Source of the DNA: Flavihumibacter petaseus NBRC 106054
GTDB taxonomy: Bacteria; Bacteroidota; Bacteroidia; Chitinophagales; Chitinophagaceae
DNA length: 64,000 nt
Reading direction: 5' to 3'
NCBI RefSeq assembly: GCF_000974785.1
Contig: NZ_BBWV01000001.1
Coordinates: 992,001 to 1,056,000, forward strand
In this document: positions 34,601-42,559 of the stretch, one piece after another
Layout of the letters: each line of letters starts with the position of its first letter
How positions within the stretch are numbered: the first letter of the stretch is position 1
Made by a program: the position numbers and the translations under genes
Notes under the pieces: generated by a model
Databases searched by the model: none
Seen by the model: the letters and a program-made list of their open reading frames with translations, nothing else
Told to the model about the DNA's origin: nothing

Positions 34601-35293
34601 TCAGTTCCTGCTTCGCCCCTGGTAGATCAGGATATACTGAACAAGCGTCACAATCGACGCAACAGCAGCAACTACATAAGTCATCGCCGCCCATTTCAAA
34701 GCATCCTTTGCCTGAGGATGCTCTTCAGGAGTGGTGATCCTGGTCCGTTCCAACCACGCAAGAGCCCTGTTACTGGCATCAAACTCAACAGGTAAGGTGA
34801 TCAAAGAGAACAATGTTGTAACGGCAAAAAGGATAATTCCCGCCAAAAGCAGCCCCGGAAAGACCTTGATCAAAAATATACCCGCCAAAAGGATCCACTG
34901 TACGAGGGATGAGCTGAATTGCACCGCTGGTACAAGTTTGCTCCGAAGGGTCAGCCAGGGATAATTGGCCTGGTGCTGTATTGCGTGACCACACTCATGG
35001 GCAGCAACAGCAGCAGAAGCAACATTCCGCCCGTCAAAAATACCCTCACTCAGGCTGACAGTCTTTGTAATCGGGTTATAATGATCACTCAGAAAGCCTT
35101 GTGCACGAACCACTTGCACATCGTAAATACCGTTTTCGCGAAGCATTCTCTCCGCCACTTCCCTACCGGACAACCCCGAACGAAGGGGGGTCTGGCTGTA
35201 ACGCTGGATCTTACTTTTAAGGGCGTAGGAAACCAACATGCTGATCCCTACAAAAATCAGGGAGACAAGCATAATTGAAGGATGCATAAACAT
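34601..35293 (-). CDS. Zinc metallopeptidase, YugP-like (PF04298)
   Basis: 230 residues with an N-terminal membrane helix (IMLVSLIFVGISMLVSYAL), the catalytic AAHECGHAIQHQ (HExxH zinc site), and three or more C-terminal helices (LLLAGIILFAVTTLFSLITLP; YVVAAVASIVTLVQYILIY). GLSGREVAERMLRENG and LSEGIFDGRNVASAAVAAHE are family signatures. It is an inner-membrane protease of unknown substrate, single-gene transcribed, with a -7 element at 35322-35329 and a terminator at 34552-34576. Confidence 0.9.
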   Translation of the reverse strand: MFMHPSIMLVSLIFVGISMLVSYALKSKIQRYSQTPLRSGLSGREVAERMLRENGIYDVQVVRAQGFLSDHYNPITKTVSLSEGIFDGRNVASAAVAAHECGHAIQHQANYPWLTLRSKLVPAVQFSSSLVQWILLAGIFLIKVFPGLLLAGIILFAVTTLFSLITLPVEFDASNRALAWLERTRITTPEEHPQAKDALKWAAMTYVVAAVASIVTLVQYILIYQGRSRN

Positions 35294-35321
35294 TAAATTT
35301 TTTCTGGTATTATAGAACTAT

Positions 35322-35329
35322 CAAAGCTA
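35322..35329 (-). promoter_or_regulatory. -7 element of the YugP-like gene
   Basis: TAGCTTTG on the minus strand, a perfect TAnnTTTG match 28 nt before the ATG. No -33 element is convincing. Confidence 0.45.
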
Positions 35330-35474
35330 AATCCAAATCCATTTTAACGGACGAAATGAAAGAAATTTAACCCCTTTGCAGCCGTTTTGACACTTCGTTA
35401 AAAACCCCACTTTCAACGCTGACATTTTTGCATATTAACAAGCTGAAGGATTTTTGTTAAAATTTTATATTTCA

Positions 35475-35505
35475 TTGATTATCATATATATACACGGTTA
35501 TTTTG
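35475..35505 (+). promoter_or_regulatory. Possible promoter of an unannotated RNA
   Basis: TTG at 35475-35477, a 20-nt spacer, then TTATTTTG at 35498-35505, one mismatch from TAnnTTTG. It points to the ORF-free DNA ahead of radA. Confidence 0.4.
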
Positions 35506-35509
35506 CGCC

Positions 35510-35650
35510 ATATAGAGAGTGCTTTTAGAGCCCCTAAAGTTATTCACAGCACCAAAAAATTATTTTGAAATGTGACCCTTATTCGTAATTTAGTGCAAGA
35601 ATTTAATGGGTTAGTAAGTAAAGGGTCAGCAGGAATGCTGGCCTTTTTAC
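35510..35650 (+). ncRNA. Candidate small RNA upstream of radA
   Basis: About 140 nt lie between a possible promoter (35475-35505) and a strong intrinsic terminator (35620-35648), with no ORF or RBS. The 5' part can fold: GTGCT (35519-35523) pairs with AGCAC around 35548-35552, enclosing a CTTTTAG/CTAAAG hairpin. The class is unknown and I could not match it to 6S, tmRNA or SRP RNA. Alternatively the terminator could be an attenuator in a long radA leader. The rest of the 35294-35702 gap is AT-rich and empty apart from the YugP-like promoter. Confidence 0.4.
35620..35648 (+). terminator. Intrinsic terminator ahead of radA
   Basis: GTCAGCA (35625-35631), tetraloop GGAA, TGCTGGC (35636-35642), extended by AAAGG/CTTTT outer pairs and a T-run. 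No plus-strand gene precedes it for more than 4 kb. Confidence 0.75.
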
Positions 35651-35702
35651 TTTTTGGTACTTCTTCTTTTTTCCTCAATTTTTTCCATCGCAATTTTGGT
35701 TG

Positions 35703-37070
35703 ATGAGCAAAGTGAAATCAGCATTTTTTTGTCAGCAATGTGGCTTTGAAAGTGCGAAATGGTTAGGTAAGTGTCCGGCATGTCAGCAATGGAACAGTTT
35801 CGTTGAAGAAATCAAACACAAAGACACGAAGCCTGTTGCCAACAGATGGCAGCAGGACAACCATGCGTCTTCAGGTATTGTAAAACTACATGACATCACC
35901 ACGGTTGATGAGCGTCGCGTCATTACACCCGATGCAGAACTGAATCGTGTGCTGGGAGGCGGCATCGTTCCGGGTAGTATCGTACTCATTGCCGGTGAAC
36001 CCGGCATTGGTAAATCGACCTTGTTGCTGCAGATTGGTTTGCAGCTGAAAGATCAGATCGTACTTTATGTAAGCGGCGAAGAAAGCGACCAGCAGATCAG
36101 TATGCGCGCCGAACGCCTTCCTTTCAGCAACCAGCAACTCTACCTGCTCACCGAAACTGACACGCAGAAGATTTTTCAGGAAGTAAAAAAACTTCAGCCT
36201 GATCTTGTGATCATCGATTCAATTCAGACGCTTCAGACACCATTCATCGAATCTTCACCAGGAAGCGTTTCACAAATACGGGAATGTGCAGCCGAATGGC
36301 AGCGGTATGCCAAGGCAACTCATACGCCAGTCATCCTGATCGGGCATATCACCAAAGACGGTTCAATTGCCGGTCCCAAGATCCTGGAACATATGGTCGA
36401 CACTGTTCTGCAGTTTGAAGGAGACCGTCACTATGCCTACCGGATTCTCAGAACACTAAAGAACCGGTTCGGGAGCAGCTCAGAACTCGGCATATATGAA
36501 ATGACAATGACAGGCATGAAAGCTGTCATGAATCCAAGCGAGATTCTGCTTTCTTCCAAAGAGGACTCGCTCAGTGGTGTTGCCATCGCGGCGACAATGG
36601 AAGGTCTGCGTCCGTTTCTTGTTGAAGTCCAGGCCCTGGTATCACCTTCCGCTTACGGAACTCCCCAACGTACCGTTACCGGATTTGACCTGCGAAGGCT
36701 CCAGCTGTTACTTGCAGTTCTTGAAAAAAGGGCTGGATTTCCTTTCGCCATGAAAGACGTCTTTCTGAATATAGCAGGCGGTTTAAAAGTGGAAGACCCG
36801 GCATCGGATCTGGCCGTACTTTGTGCCTTGCTCAGCTCCTATGAGGACCAACCGCTGCAGCATCATGTCTGTTTTGCCGGAGAGGTTGGTTTAAGTGGTG
36901 AAATTAGATCGGTTAACCGAATCGAACAACGCATTGCTGAAGCCGAGAAGCTTGGATTTGAAAAGATGCTCATTTCCAGGAACAACTTCAAAAACCTTCA
37001 GAAATCTAACGCTACAATCGAGATCATCCCAGTCAGCAAAGTGGAGGAAGTTTTCCGTTTGTTGTTCTGA
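35703..37070 (+). CDS. radA: DNA repair protein RadA
   Basis: RecA-like helicase that drives branch migration in recombination and transformation. The 455 residues from the ATG at 35703 (a TTG just before it is not needed) show the zinc finger with cysteines 10, 13, 24 and 27, Walker A GEPGIGKS at 98-105, the RadA-specific KNRFG at 253-257, and a C-terminal Lon-like domain (FAGEVGLSGEIRSVNRIEQRI). An imperfect -7 element (CAATTTTG) ends 4 nt before the ATG. comF follows 58 nt downstream, so two of the competence-linked genes are adjacent. Confidence 0.96.
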   Translation: MSKVKSAFFCQQCGFESAKWLGKCPACQQWNSFVEEIKHKDTKPVANRWQQDNHASSGIVKLHDITTVDERRVITPDAELNRVLGGGIVPGSIVLIAGEPGIGKSTLLLQIGLQLKDQIVLYVSGEESDQQISMRAERLPFSNQQLYLLTETDTQKIFQEVKKLQPDLVIIDSIQTLQTPFIESSPGSVSQIRECAAEWQRYAKATHTPVILIGHITKDGSIAGPKILEHMVDTVLQFEGDRHYAYRILRTLKNRFGSSSELGIYEMTMTGMKAVMNPSEILLSSKEDSLSGVAIAATMEGLRPFLVEVQALVSPSAYGTPQRTVTGFDLRRLQLLLAVLEKRAGFPFAMKDVFLNIAGGLKVEDPASDLAVLCALLSSYEDQPLQHHVCFAGEVGLSGEIRSVNRIEQRIAEAEKLGFEKMLISRNNFKNLQKSNATIEIIPVSKVEEVFRLLF

Positions 37071-37080
37071 CCTTTACAAT

Positions 37081-37094
37081 GGGTGATATCACCC
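37081..37094. repeat. 14-bp palindrome between radA and comF
   Basis: GGGTGATATCACCC is a perfect palindrome 11 nt after the radA stop and 34 nt before the comF ATG. It could be a protein-binding site. It has no loop or T-run for a terminator. Confidence 0.4.
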
Positions 37095-37128
37095 GGAGTT
37101 ACGCTGAGCCAGGAAAGTATTTTTACGA

Positions 37129-37851
37129 ATGCTTCCGGCAAAGTGGTTAAAACAAATCGCATCTGGCGGATCGGGTTTCATCAACTTGCTTTTCCCACAT
37201 TGTTGCGCCTCCTGCGGCAGCAGCCTGACCGAATCATCAGCGGGAATCTGTTCGTCCTGTTTATTTTCATTGCCGGAAACAGGCTTCAGTGATCCCCATA
37301 ATAATCCCGTAGCACGAATTTTCACCGGGAGGATCAGGGTAGAAGCGGCGACAGCGCTGGTGAATTTCCAGAAAAAATCAACGGTGCAGGAACTGCTGCA
37401 CCAGATCAAATACGGAGGCCGTGCTGATGCTGCCATTCAACTGGGTACCTGGATGGGCTATCAATTATCATCTCAGAACTGGTTCAGCACTGTTGACCTC
37501 CTTATCCCCCTTCCTTTACACCCTTCCCGGCATCGCAAACGGGGTTATAACCAGTCAGCCCTACTATGCCAGGGCATCGCATCCGTCTCCCGGAAACCGG
37601 TGCTTGCGGATTGTCTCATCCGGTTAATCGCCACATCCACCCAAACCCATCAGCACCGGGGAGAACGGTATCAAAATATTAAAGAGGCGTTCCGGATCGC
37701 TGCACCGGAAAAACTCGAAGGCAGGCACGTATTGCTGGTTGACGATGTAGTGACCACCGGTGCAACACTTGAAGCAGCGGGTAATCAATTGCTCAATTGC
37801 CGCGAATTGCAGTTAAGCATATGTTGTTTAGCCTACACACTGCCGCACTGA
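37129..37851 (+). CDS. comF: ComF-family phosphoribosyltransferase-like protein
   Basis: 240 residues. The N-terminus has a zinc-ribbon-like pattern (FPHCCASCGSSL, ICSSCLF). A type I phosphoribosyltransferase domain follows, with IPLPLHPSRHRKRGYNQSALL, the family motif STQTHQHRGERYQNIKEAF and the PRPP loop VLLVDDVVTTGATL. ComF is needed for natural transformation in several bacteria and is thought to bind incoming DNA or partner helicases. The position next to radA and the ComEC gene in the same window support a transformation role. The exact biochemistry is open. Confidence 0.9.
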   Translation: MLPAKWLKQIASGGSGFINLLFPHCCASCGSSLTESSAGICSSCLFSLPETGFSDPHNNPVARIFTGRIRVEAATALVNFQKKSTVQELLHQIKYGGRADAAIQLGTWMGYQLSSQNWFSTVDLLIPLPLHPSRHRKRGYNQSALLCQGIASVSRKPVLADCLIRLIATSTQTHQHRGERYQNIKEAFRIAAPEKLEGRHVLLVDDVVTTGATLEAAGNQLLNCRELQLSICCLAYTLPH

Positions 37852-37862
37852 AACAGAATCCC

Positions 37863-37870
37863 TATTTTTG
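37863..37870 (+). promoter_or_regulatory. -7 element directly ahead of the beta-helix lipoprotein gene
   Basis: TATTTTTG, a perfect TAnnTTTG match, ends only five bases before the ATG at 37876. If used, the mRNA would have almost no leader. Confidence 0.45.
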
Positions 37871-37875
37871 GCTCC

Positions 37876-39270
37876 ATGGTTCGTGGTTTCCTATTCTGCC
37901 TGTTTATTGGATTCCTTTTTTCCGCCTGTACAAAAGACAGTCTGCTTACCAGTCCGGAAGCAGGTCTTGCCGTCAGTACAGACAGCTTGCATTTCGATAC
38001 ACTATTTACCCAAACCGGTTCAATCACCCTGAGCTTCCGGATCTACAACCTGAATGACCAGCGCATCCGCATCAGCAAGGTGGCACTGGCAGGCGGTGGC
38101 AACAGCAAATTCCGGATCAATGTAAATGGTGACCAGGGTCCCATAGTGGAAAATATCGATATCAACGCGCGGGACAGCGCACATGTCTTCGTCAACACCC
38201 GCATTGACGGTACTGGCTCCACGCTGCCATATGTTGTGCAGGATAGTATTCTGATTGAATGGAATGGTAACAACCGCTGGGTTCAACTGGATGCCTGGGG
38301 CCAGAATGCCCATTTTCACCGGAATGGAATCATAAGTAGTAGTCAGACCTGGACAAATGATCTGCCGCATGTATTACTTGGTCAATTTACTGTTGCCTCC
38401 GGGGCAACCCTTCGCCTGGAAAAAGGTACCAAAGTTTATTGCCACGCAGACGCCCCCTTCCGGGTGGATGGAACATTGATCGCAAACGGAGGACCAGATG
38501 ATGAGGAGCGCGTGGTATTCTCCGGTGACCGTCTTGATGCTCCCTACCGGGATTTTCCGGCCGCATGGCCCGGTATTCATTTCCGGAGCGGAAGCAAGAA
38601 CAACAGCATGACCTACACTTCCGTTCAACAGGCTTACCAGGGCATCATCAGCGAAATACCGGATGGTCCGGCGCCGGGGCTTACCTTAAAACAATGTATT
38701 ATTAATAATGCCTGGGATGCAGGATTACTCGCCATCGGCAGCCATATTGACGCCACCAACTGCCTGATCAGCAATTGCGGAAAAAATGTACAACTGGTAT
38801 ATGGGGGCACTTATAATTTTGACCAGTGCACCATGGCTTCCTACAGCAACCTTTATTTTATACATGAACACCCCGTTGTATGGGTCACCAATGTGCTCAC
38901 CATTGATGGTATCGACTACCTTGCGCCACTCGATGCCGTTTTTACCAACTGCATCGTCTGGGGCGATGGAACGCTGGTTCCGGATGAGTTTCTCGCTGAA
39001 CAGAAAGCCGGCCCTCCCTATAACGTCATCTACCAGAACAGTCTTTGGAAAATGACCACGGTTCCTTCCCATATTACAGTTTCCGCTGTACTGACAAATG
39101 AAGACCCCTGGTTTGTAAACGTTGGCGGGGAGATAAAATCTGCCGATTTTCACCTTCAGGATGGCTCACCTGCCATCGACAAGGGAAAAGTGAATGGGAT
39201 TACGGTCGATCTGGACGGTCTGAAAAGACCGGTAAATGCACCAGATATGGGTGCTTATGAAAAACAATAA
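37876..39270 (+). CDS. Lipoprotein with right-handed beta-helix repeats
   Basis: 464 residues. The lipoprotein signal ends in FLFSAC (Cys about 18). After an Ig-like part (DTLFTQTGSITLSFRIYNLND), the region from about 170 to 440 has parallel beta-helix rungs with repeated N/C-x-I patterns (LTLKQCIINNAWDAGLLAIG; ATNCLISNCGKNVQLVYGG; YNFDQCTMASYSNLYF; FTNCIVWGDG). The protein ends with SPAIDKGKV and MGAYEKQ, the hallmark of choice-of-anchor Q-type proteins. It probably sits on the outer membrane and may bind or cleave polysaccharides. No catalytic residues are identifiable. Confidence 0.82.
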   Translation: MVRGFLFCLFIGFLFSACTKDSLLTSPEAGLAVSTDSLHFDTLFTQTGSITLSFRIYNLNDQRIRISKVALAGGGNSKFRINVNGDQGPIVENIDINARDSAHVFVNTRIDGTGSTLPYVVQDSILIEWNGNNRWVQLDAWGQNAHFHRNGIISSSQTWTNDLPHVLLGQFTVASGATLRLEKGTKVYCHADAPFRVDGTLIANGGPDDEERVVFSGDRLDAPYRDFPAAWPGIHFRSGSKNNSMTYTSVQQAYQGIISEIPDGPAPGLTLKQCIINNAWDAGLLAIGSHIDATNCLISNCGKNVQLVYGGTYNFDQCTMASYSNLYFIHEHPVVWVTNVLTIDGIDYLAPLDAVFTNCIVWGDGTLVPDEFLAEQKAGPPYNVIYQNSLWKMTTVPSHITVSAVLTNEDPWFVNVGGEIKSADFHLQDGSPAIDKGKVNGITVDLDGLKRPVNAPDMGAYEKQ

Positions 39271-39312
39271 CGACAGATATTTGTATTCTGAATACCGAAC
39301 AAACCAACAGCC

Positions 39313-39825
39313 ATGTTAAAAACATTATTAATCAGCCTGAGTGTTATGTTAGCGATCAGCATTTATGATTTCAAATTGGTTTCCCTTGATGGAAAGTCAT
39401 TTGATCTCTCTGCCTATAAAGGAAAAAAGATCCTTATTGTCAACACCGCGTCAGCCTGTGGATTCACCCCGCAGTATGCTGACCTGGAAAACCTCTACGA
39501 AAAGTATAAAGACAAACTCGTGGTGATCGGCTTTCCTGCCAATAATTTTGGTGAGCAGGAAAAAGGTACCAACAGCGAGATCCAGTCGTTCTGCAAAAAG
39601 AACTATGGGGTGACGTTTCCGATGAGCGAGAAAGTGTCTGTAAAAGGAACAGATATTCACCCGCTTTTTCAATACCTCACCCACGAAGCAGAGAAGCTTG
39701 GCGTTAAAGACCCCATCAAATGGAACTTTACCAAATTCCTGATCGATGAAAAAGGTAAACTCGTTGCCGTATTCCCGAGCGACGTCAAACCTCTCAGCGA
39801 CGACATCACCAAGTATCTCAACTAG
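39313..39825 (+). CDS. Glutathione peroxidase-family protein
   Basis: 170 residues with a short hydrophobic N-terminus that may act as a signal peptide. The active-site cysteine is C49 in VNTASACGFTPQY. The other catalytic residues are visible as the glutamine of NNFGEQE and the Trp-Asn of IKWNFTKFL. The cysteine (not selenocysteine) form usually uses thioredoxin to reduce hydroperoxides. Fusion of the core to a leader suggests periplasmic action. holB follows after 12 nt, with no obvious functional link. Confidence 0.93.
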   Translation: MLKTLLISLSVMLAISIYDFKLVSLDGKSFDLSAYKGKKILIVNTASACGFTPQYADLENLYEKYKDKLVVIGFPANNFGEQEKGTNSEIQSFCKKNYGVTFPMSEKVSVKGTDIHPLFQYLTHEAEKLGVKDPIKWNFTKFLIDEKGKLVAVFPSDVKPLSDDITKYLN

Positions 39826-39837
39826 TATCGCAAGAAC

Positions 39838-40992
39838 ATGTTTTTTGAATCGGTGATTGACCAGGGCGAGACGAAATCTCAGCTCGTGGACATGGTGCAG
39901 CATAACCGGCTCAGCCATGCCCTGATATTTTTAGCGAAAGAAGGTTCGGGCGGACTCCCTATGGCACTGGCTTTTGCCAGCTATGTGATGTGTGAACGCG
40001 CCCAGGAAGAAAAGCTCCAGGATGCCTGCGGGCAATGTGCCGCCTGCCTGAAAACCAATAAACTCATTCATCCCGATCTGCATTTCAGTTACCCCGTTAT
40101 CCCCAGGAAACCCGGAGATAAACCGGTAAGCACAGACTATATTTCGGAATGGCGGGACTTTATCGGTACGCTGCCTTATGGCAACCTGTTCGACTGGCTG
40201 CAGTCAATCAATGCTGAAAACAAACAGGGTAACATTACTGCTGAGGAGTGCAACGACATCATGCGGAAGCTGAACCTTAAAACCTTCGAAAGCCGGTATA
40301 AGGTACTGCTGATGTGGATGCCCGAGCTGCTGGGAAAAGAAGGCAACAAGCTGCTGAAACTGATCGAGGAACCTCCAGCCAATACACTTTTCCTGCTGGT
40401 GGCGGAAAATGACTCCCTGATATTGCCTACTATCCTTTCCCGTTGCCAGCTTGTAAAGATCCCTGCCCTGAGTGACAGGGCTATTGCCGCAAGGCTGGAA
40501 ACGACTTCCGGGATACCGGCAGCGCAGGCCAGTCAGATCGCAGCGATCAGTGACGGCAATTACCGTGAAGCGATCAATCACCTGAATCATTCGGGTGAAG
40601 ACTGGCAATCGCTGTTGCGGGACTGGCTGAATGCCCTTCTGAAGAATGGACCCATTGCACTGGTCAGGTGGATCGACGAAATCAGCAAAATGGGCAGAGA
40701 AAAACAAAAGCAGTTTCTGCGCTATTTCGGGCATTTGCTGGAACAAAGCCTCAGGATAAGGGTGCTGGGAGAAAACAGCGAATGGGCCAGGCATCTTCCT
40801 GCCGGTGAAAAAGACTTTATCCTCCGGATCAACAAAATGGCCTCACTCGAACAGCAGGCTGCGATAACAGAATTGCTGGACCAATATTCCTATTATATAG
40901 AAAGGAATGCTAATGCGAAAATGTTGTTTCACGCAATAAGCATAAAGCTGTTCCATATCCTGAAGGACAAAGCGAAGGTATCGACCTGGTAG
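39838..40992 (+). CDS. holB: DNA polymerase III subunit delta' (clamp loader)
   Basis: 384 residues. The AAA-like fold has RLSHALIFLAKEGSGG in place of a complete Walker A, as is normal for the non-hydrolysing delta' subunit. The zinc-binding cysteine cluster CGQCAACLKTNKLIHPDLHF follows. KVLLMWMPELLGKEGNKLLKLIEEPPANTLFLLV and LPTILSRCQLVKIP, which includes the SRC arginine-finger motif, complete the recognition. It loads the beta clamp during replication. ricT follows directly after 54 nt and has its own -7 elements. Confidence 0.9.
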   Translation: MFFESVIDQGETKSQLVDMVQHNRLSHALIFLAKEGSGGLPMALAFASYVMCERAQEEKLQDACGQCAACLKTNKLIHPDLHFSYPVIPRKPGDKPVSTDYISEWRDFIGTLPYGNLFDWLQSINAENKQGNITAEECNDIMRKLNLKTFESRYKVLLMWMPELLGKEGNKLLKLIEEPPANTLFLLVAENDSLILPTILSRCQLVKIPALSDRAIAARLETTSGIPAAQASQIAAISDGNYREAINHLNHSGEDWQSLLRDWLNALLKNGPIALVRWIDEISKMGREKQKQFLRYFGHLLEQSLRIRVLGENSEWARHLPAGEKDFILRINKMASLEQQAAITELLDQYSYYIERNANAKMLFHAISIKLFHILKDKAKVSTW

Positions 40993-40999
40993 TTTTGCC

Positions 41000-41007
41000 T
41001 ATATTTG
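41000..41007 (+). promoter_or_regulatory. -7 element upstream of ricT
   Basis: TATATTTG, a perfect TAnnTTTG match 39 nt before the ricT ATG. A second match, TAGTTTTG at 40990-40997, begins in the holB stop codon. No -33 TTTG is present for either. Confidence 0.45.
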
Positions 41008-41046
41008 TAAAATCTAATTAATTCACATTCACATTATTAACGATAT

Positions 41047-42558
41047 ATGGGATGCAGTAGCTGTGGTACAGGTGGTTCACCAAAAGGTTGCAAAAGCAAC
41101 GGCGGTTGTTCGTCGGGTGGCTGTAACCGGATGAACGCCTATGACTGGTTGCAGAACCTTCCCTTTGCCGATACAGAGTCCGCCTGCAAAGTGGTAGAAA
41201 TCTCTTTTAACAATGGCAGCAGGAAAGACTTTTTCAGGAACAATGCGCTGCAGCAGTTTGATAAAGGAGATCAGGTGACCGTTGAGGGTGTAAGCGGGGT
41301 AGATGTTGGAGAGGTAAGCCTGACAGGGGAAATTGTGCGGCTTCAATTGAAGAAGCGGGGCATTAATGAATTTGATCCGGAGATGAAAAAGATCCTGCGC
41401 CGGTCAAATGACCGGGACATCGATCTTCTGAAGATCAACAAAGCACGAGAACCGGAAGCGGTCATCCGCTCCCGCGCTATAGCGCGACAACTGAAACTCG
41501 ACATGAAGATCAGTGAAGTTGAGATTCAGGCAGATGGCCGCAAGGCTACTTTCTTTTATATCGCTGATGACCGCGTGGATTTCCGTGAACTGATCAAGGT
41601 ATATGCTTCGGAATTCAAGGTCAAGGTGGAAATGCGGCAGATCGGTGCACGGCAGGAGGCTGCAAAAGTCGGTGGGATCGGCAGTTGTGGCCGTGAACTT
41701 TGTTGCAGCACCTGGCTAACAGATTTCAAAAGCGTTAATACTACCGCTGCCAGGTACCAGAACCTGAGTATCAATCAAACAAAGCTGAGTGGTCAGTGCG
41801 GAAGGTTGAAATGCTGCCTGAATTACGAACTTGACACCTATCTTGATGCATTGCAGGCATTTCCCGACCGGGCAGAATCGATCAAAGTAGTCCGCGGTCA
41901 GGCGACACTTATCAAAAAAGACATTTTCAAGAACCTGATGTGGTATGTGTTGCCGGATAGCAATAAGCAATATCCGCTGACCATCGACCGTGTCAGAAAA
42001 ATATTATCCCTGAATGCCCAGGGTGTTATCCCGGAAGAACTGGAAGCCGTAGACGTGACCAGCTCGAAACAAAAAGAAGTTGAACCGGAATTTGTTGATG
42101 TGGTTGGTCAGATCAGTTTGCGTTCGCTCGAAAAGAATGACCGCAAGCGGAAACAGCAACAAAAACAGAAGAATACACCACCACAACGGGAAGGCGGACA
42201 GCCAAGACAGGAAGGCGGGCAACAACGATCCGAAAATAACCCCCAACGCGAAGCCAGGCAGCAACGTCCACAGGGAAATGCACCAGCGCCTAAGGGCAAC
42301 CGTCCGCAACAACAAAGACCACAGGGCAGACCCGAAGGCGGACGACCAGAAGGCGGACGGCCTGAAGGCAACCGTGGTGAAAGCAACCGCGATAATAACA
42401 ATAGAAGGCAGCAGGGAGGAAAAGGCGATCAGTCCCGCAACAGGCCACCGAAGCAGCCAGGGCAACCAGGGCAACCGGGTCAGCCAGGACAGGCAGGCCA
42501 ATCCGGACCAAGGCAGGGAGGCGGCCAGGGCAAGCCTCCTGGTGAACCAGCGAATTAG
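41047..42558 (+). CDS. ricT: PSP1-domain protein, RicT/YaaT family, with a long low-complexity tail
   Basis: 503 residues. Residues 1-26 are Gly/Ser/Cys-rich with five cysteines (C3, C6, C14, C20, C25). The PSP1 core is at about 50-310 and has the family motifs FYIADDRVDFRELIKVYASEF, GIGSCGRELCCSTWL and KLSGQCGRLKCCLNYE. From about residue 365 the protein is almost only Gln, Gly, Pro, Arg and Asn. In Bacillus, RicT joins RicA and RicF in an iron-sulfur complex that steers RNase Y. Its role in Bacteroidota is not established. The tail, if exposed, suits RNA binding or phase separation. Confidence 0.9.
   Translation: MGCSSCGTGGSPKGCKSNGGCSSGGCNRMNAYDWLQNLPFADTESACKVVEISFNNGSRKDFFRNNALQQFDKGDQVTVEGVSGVDVGEVSLTGEIVRLQLKKRGINEFDPEMKKILRRSNDRDIDLLKINKAREPEAVIRSRAIARQLKLDMKISEVEIQADGRKATFFYIADDRVDFRELIKVYASEFKVKVEMRQIGARQEAAKVGGIGSCGRELCCSTWLTDFKSVNTTAARYQNLSINQTKLSGQCGRLKCCLNYELDTYLDALQAFPDRAESIKVVRGQATLIKKDIFKNLMWYVLPDSNKQYPLTIDRVRKILSLNAQGVIPEELEAVDVTSSKQKEVEPEFVDVVGQISLRSLEKNDRKRKQQQKQKNTPPQREGGQPRQEGGQQRSENNPQREARQQRPQGNAPAPKGNRPQQQRPQGRPEGGRPEGGRPEGNRGESNRDNNNRRQQGGKGDQSRNRPPKQPGQPGQPGQPGQAGQSGPRQGGGQGKPPGEPAN
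42170..42555 (+). repeat. Low-complexity repeats in the ricT tail
   Basis: The 3' quarter of ricT has short imperfect tandem units: RPEGG-type 15-bp units near 42328-42372 and QPG-type 9-bp units near 42454-42500. Such tracts may vary in copy number by slippage. Confidence 0.7.
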
Positions 42559-42559
42559 A

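Noticed and set aside
42170-42555. Possible CRISPR-like or VNTR array
   Set aside because: The repeats are short in-frame codon repeats of the RicT tail without spacers of constant length.
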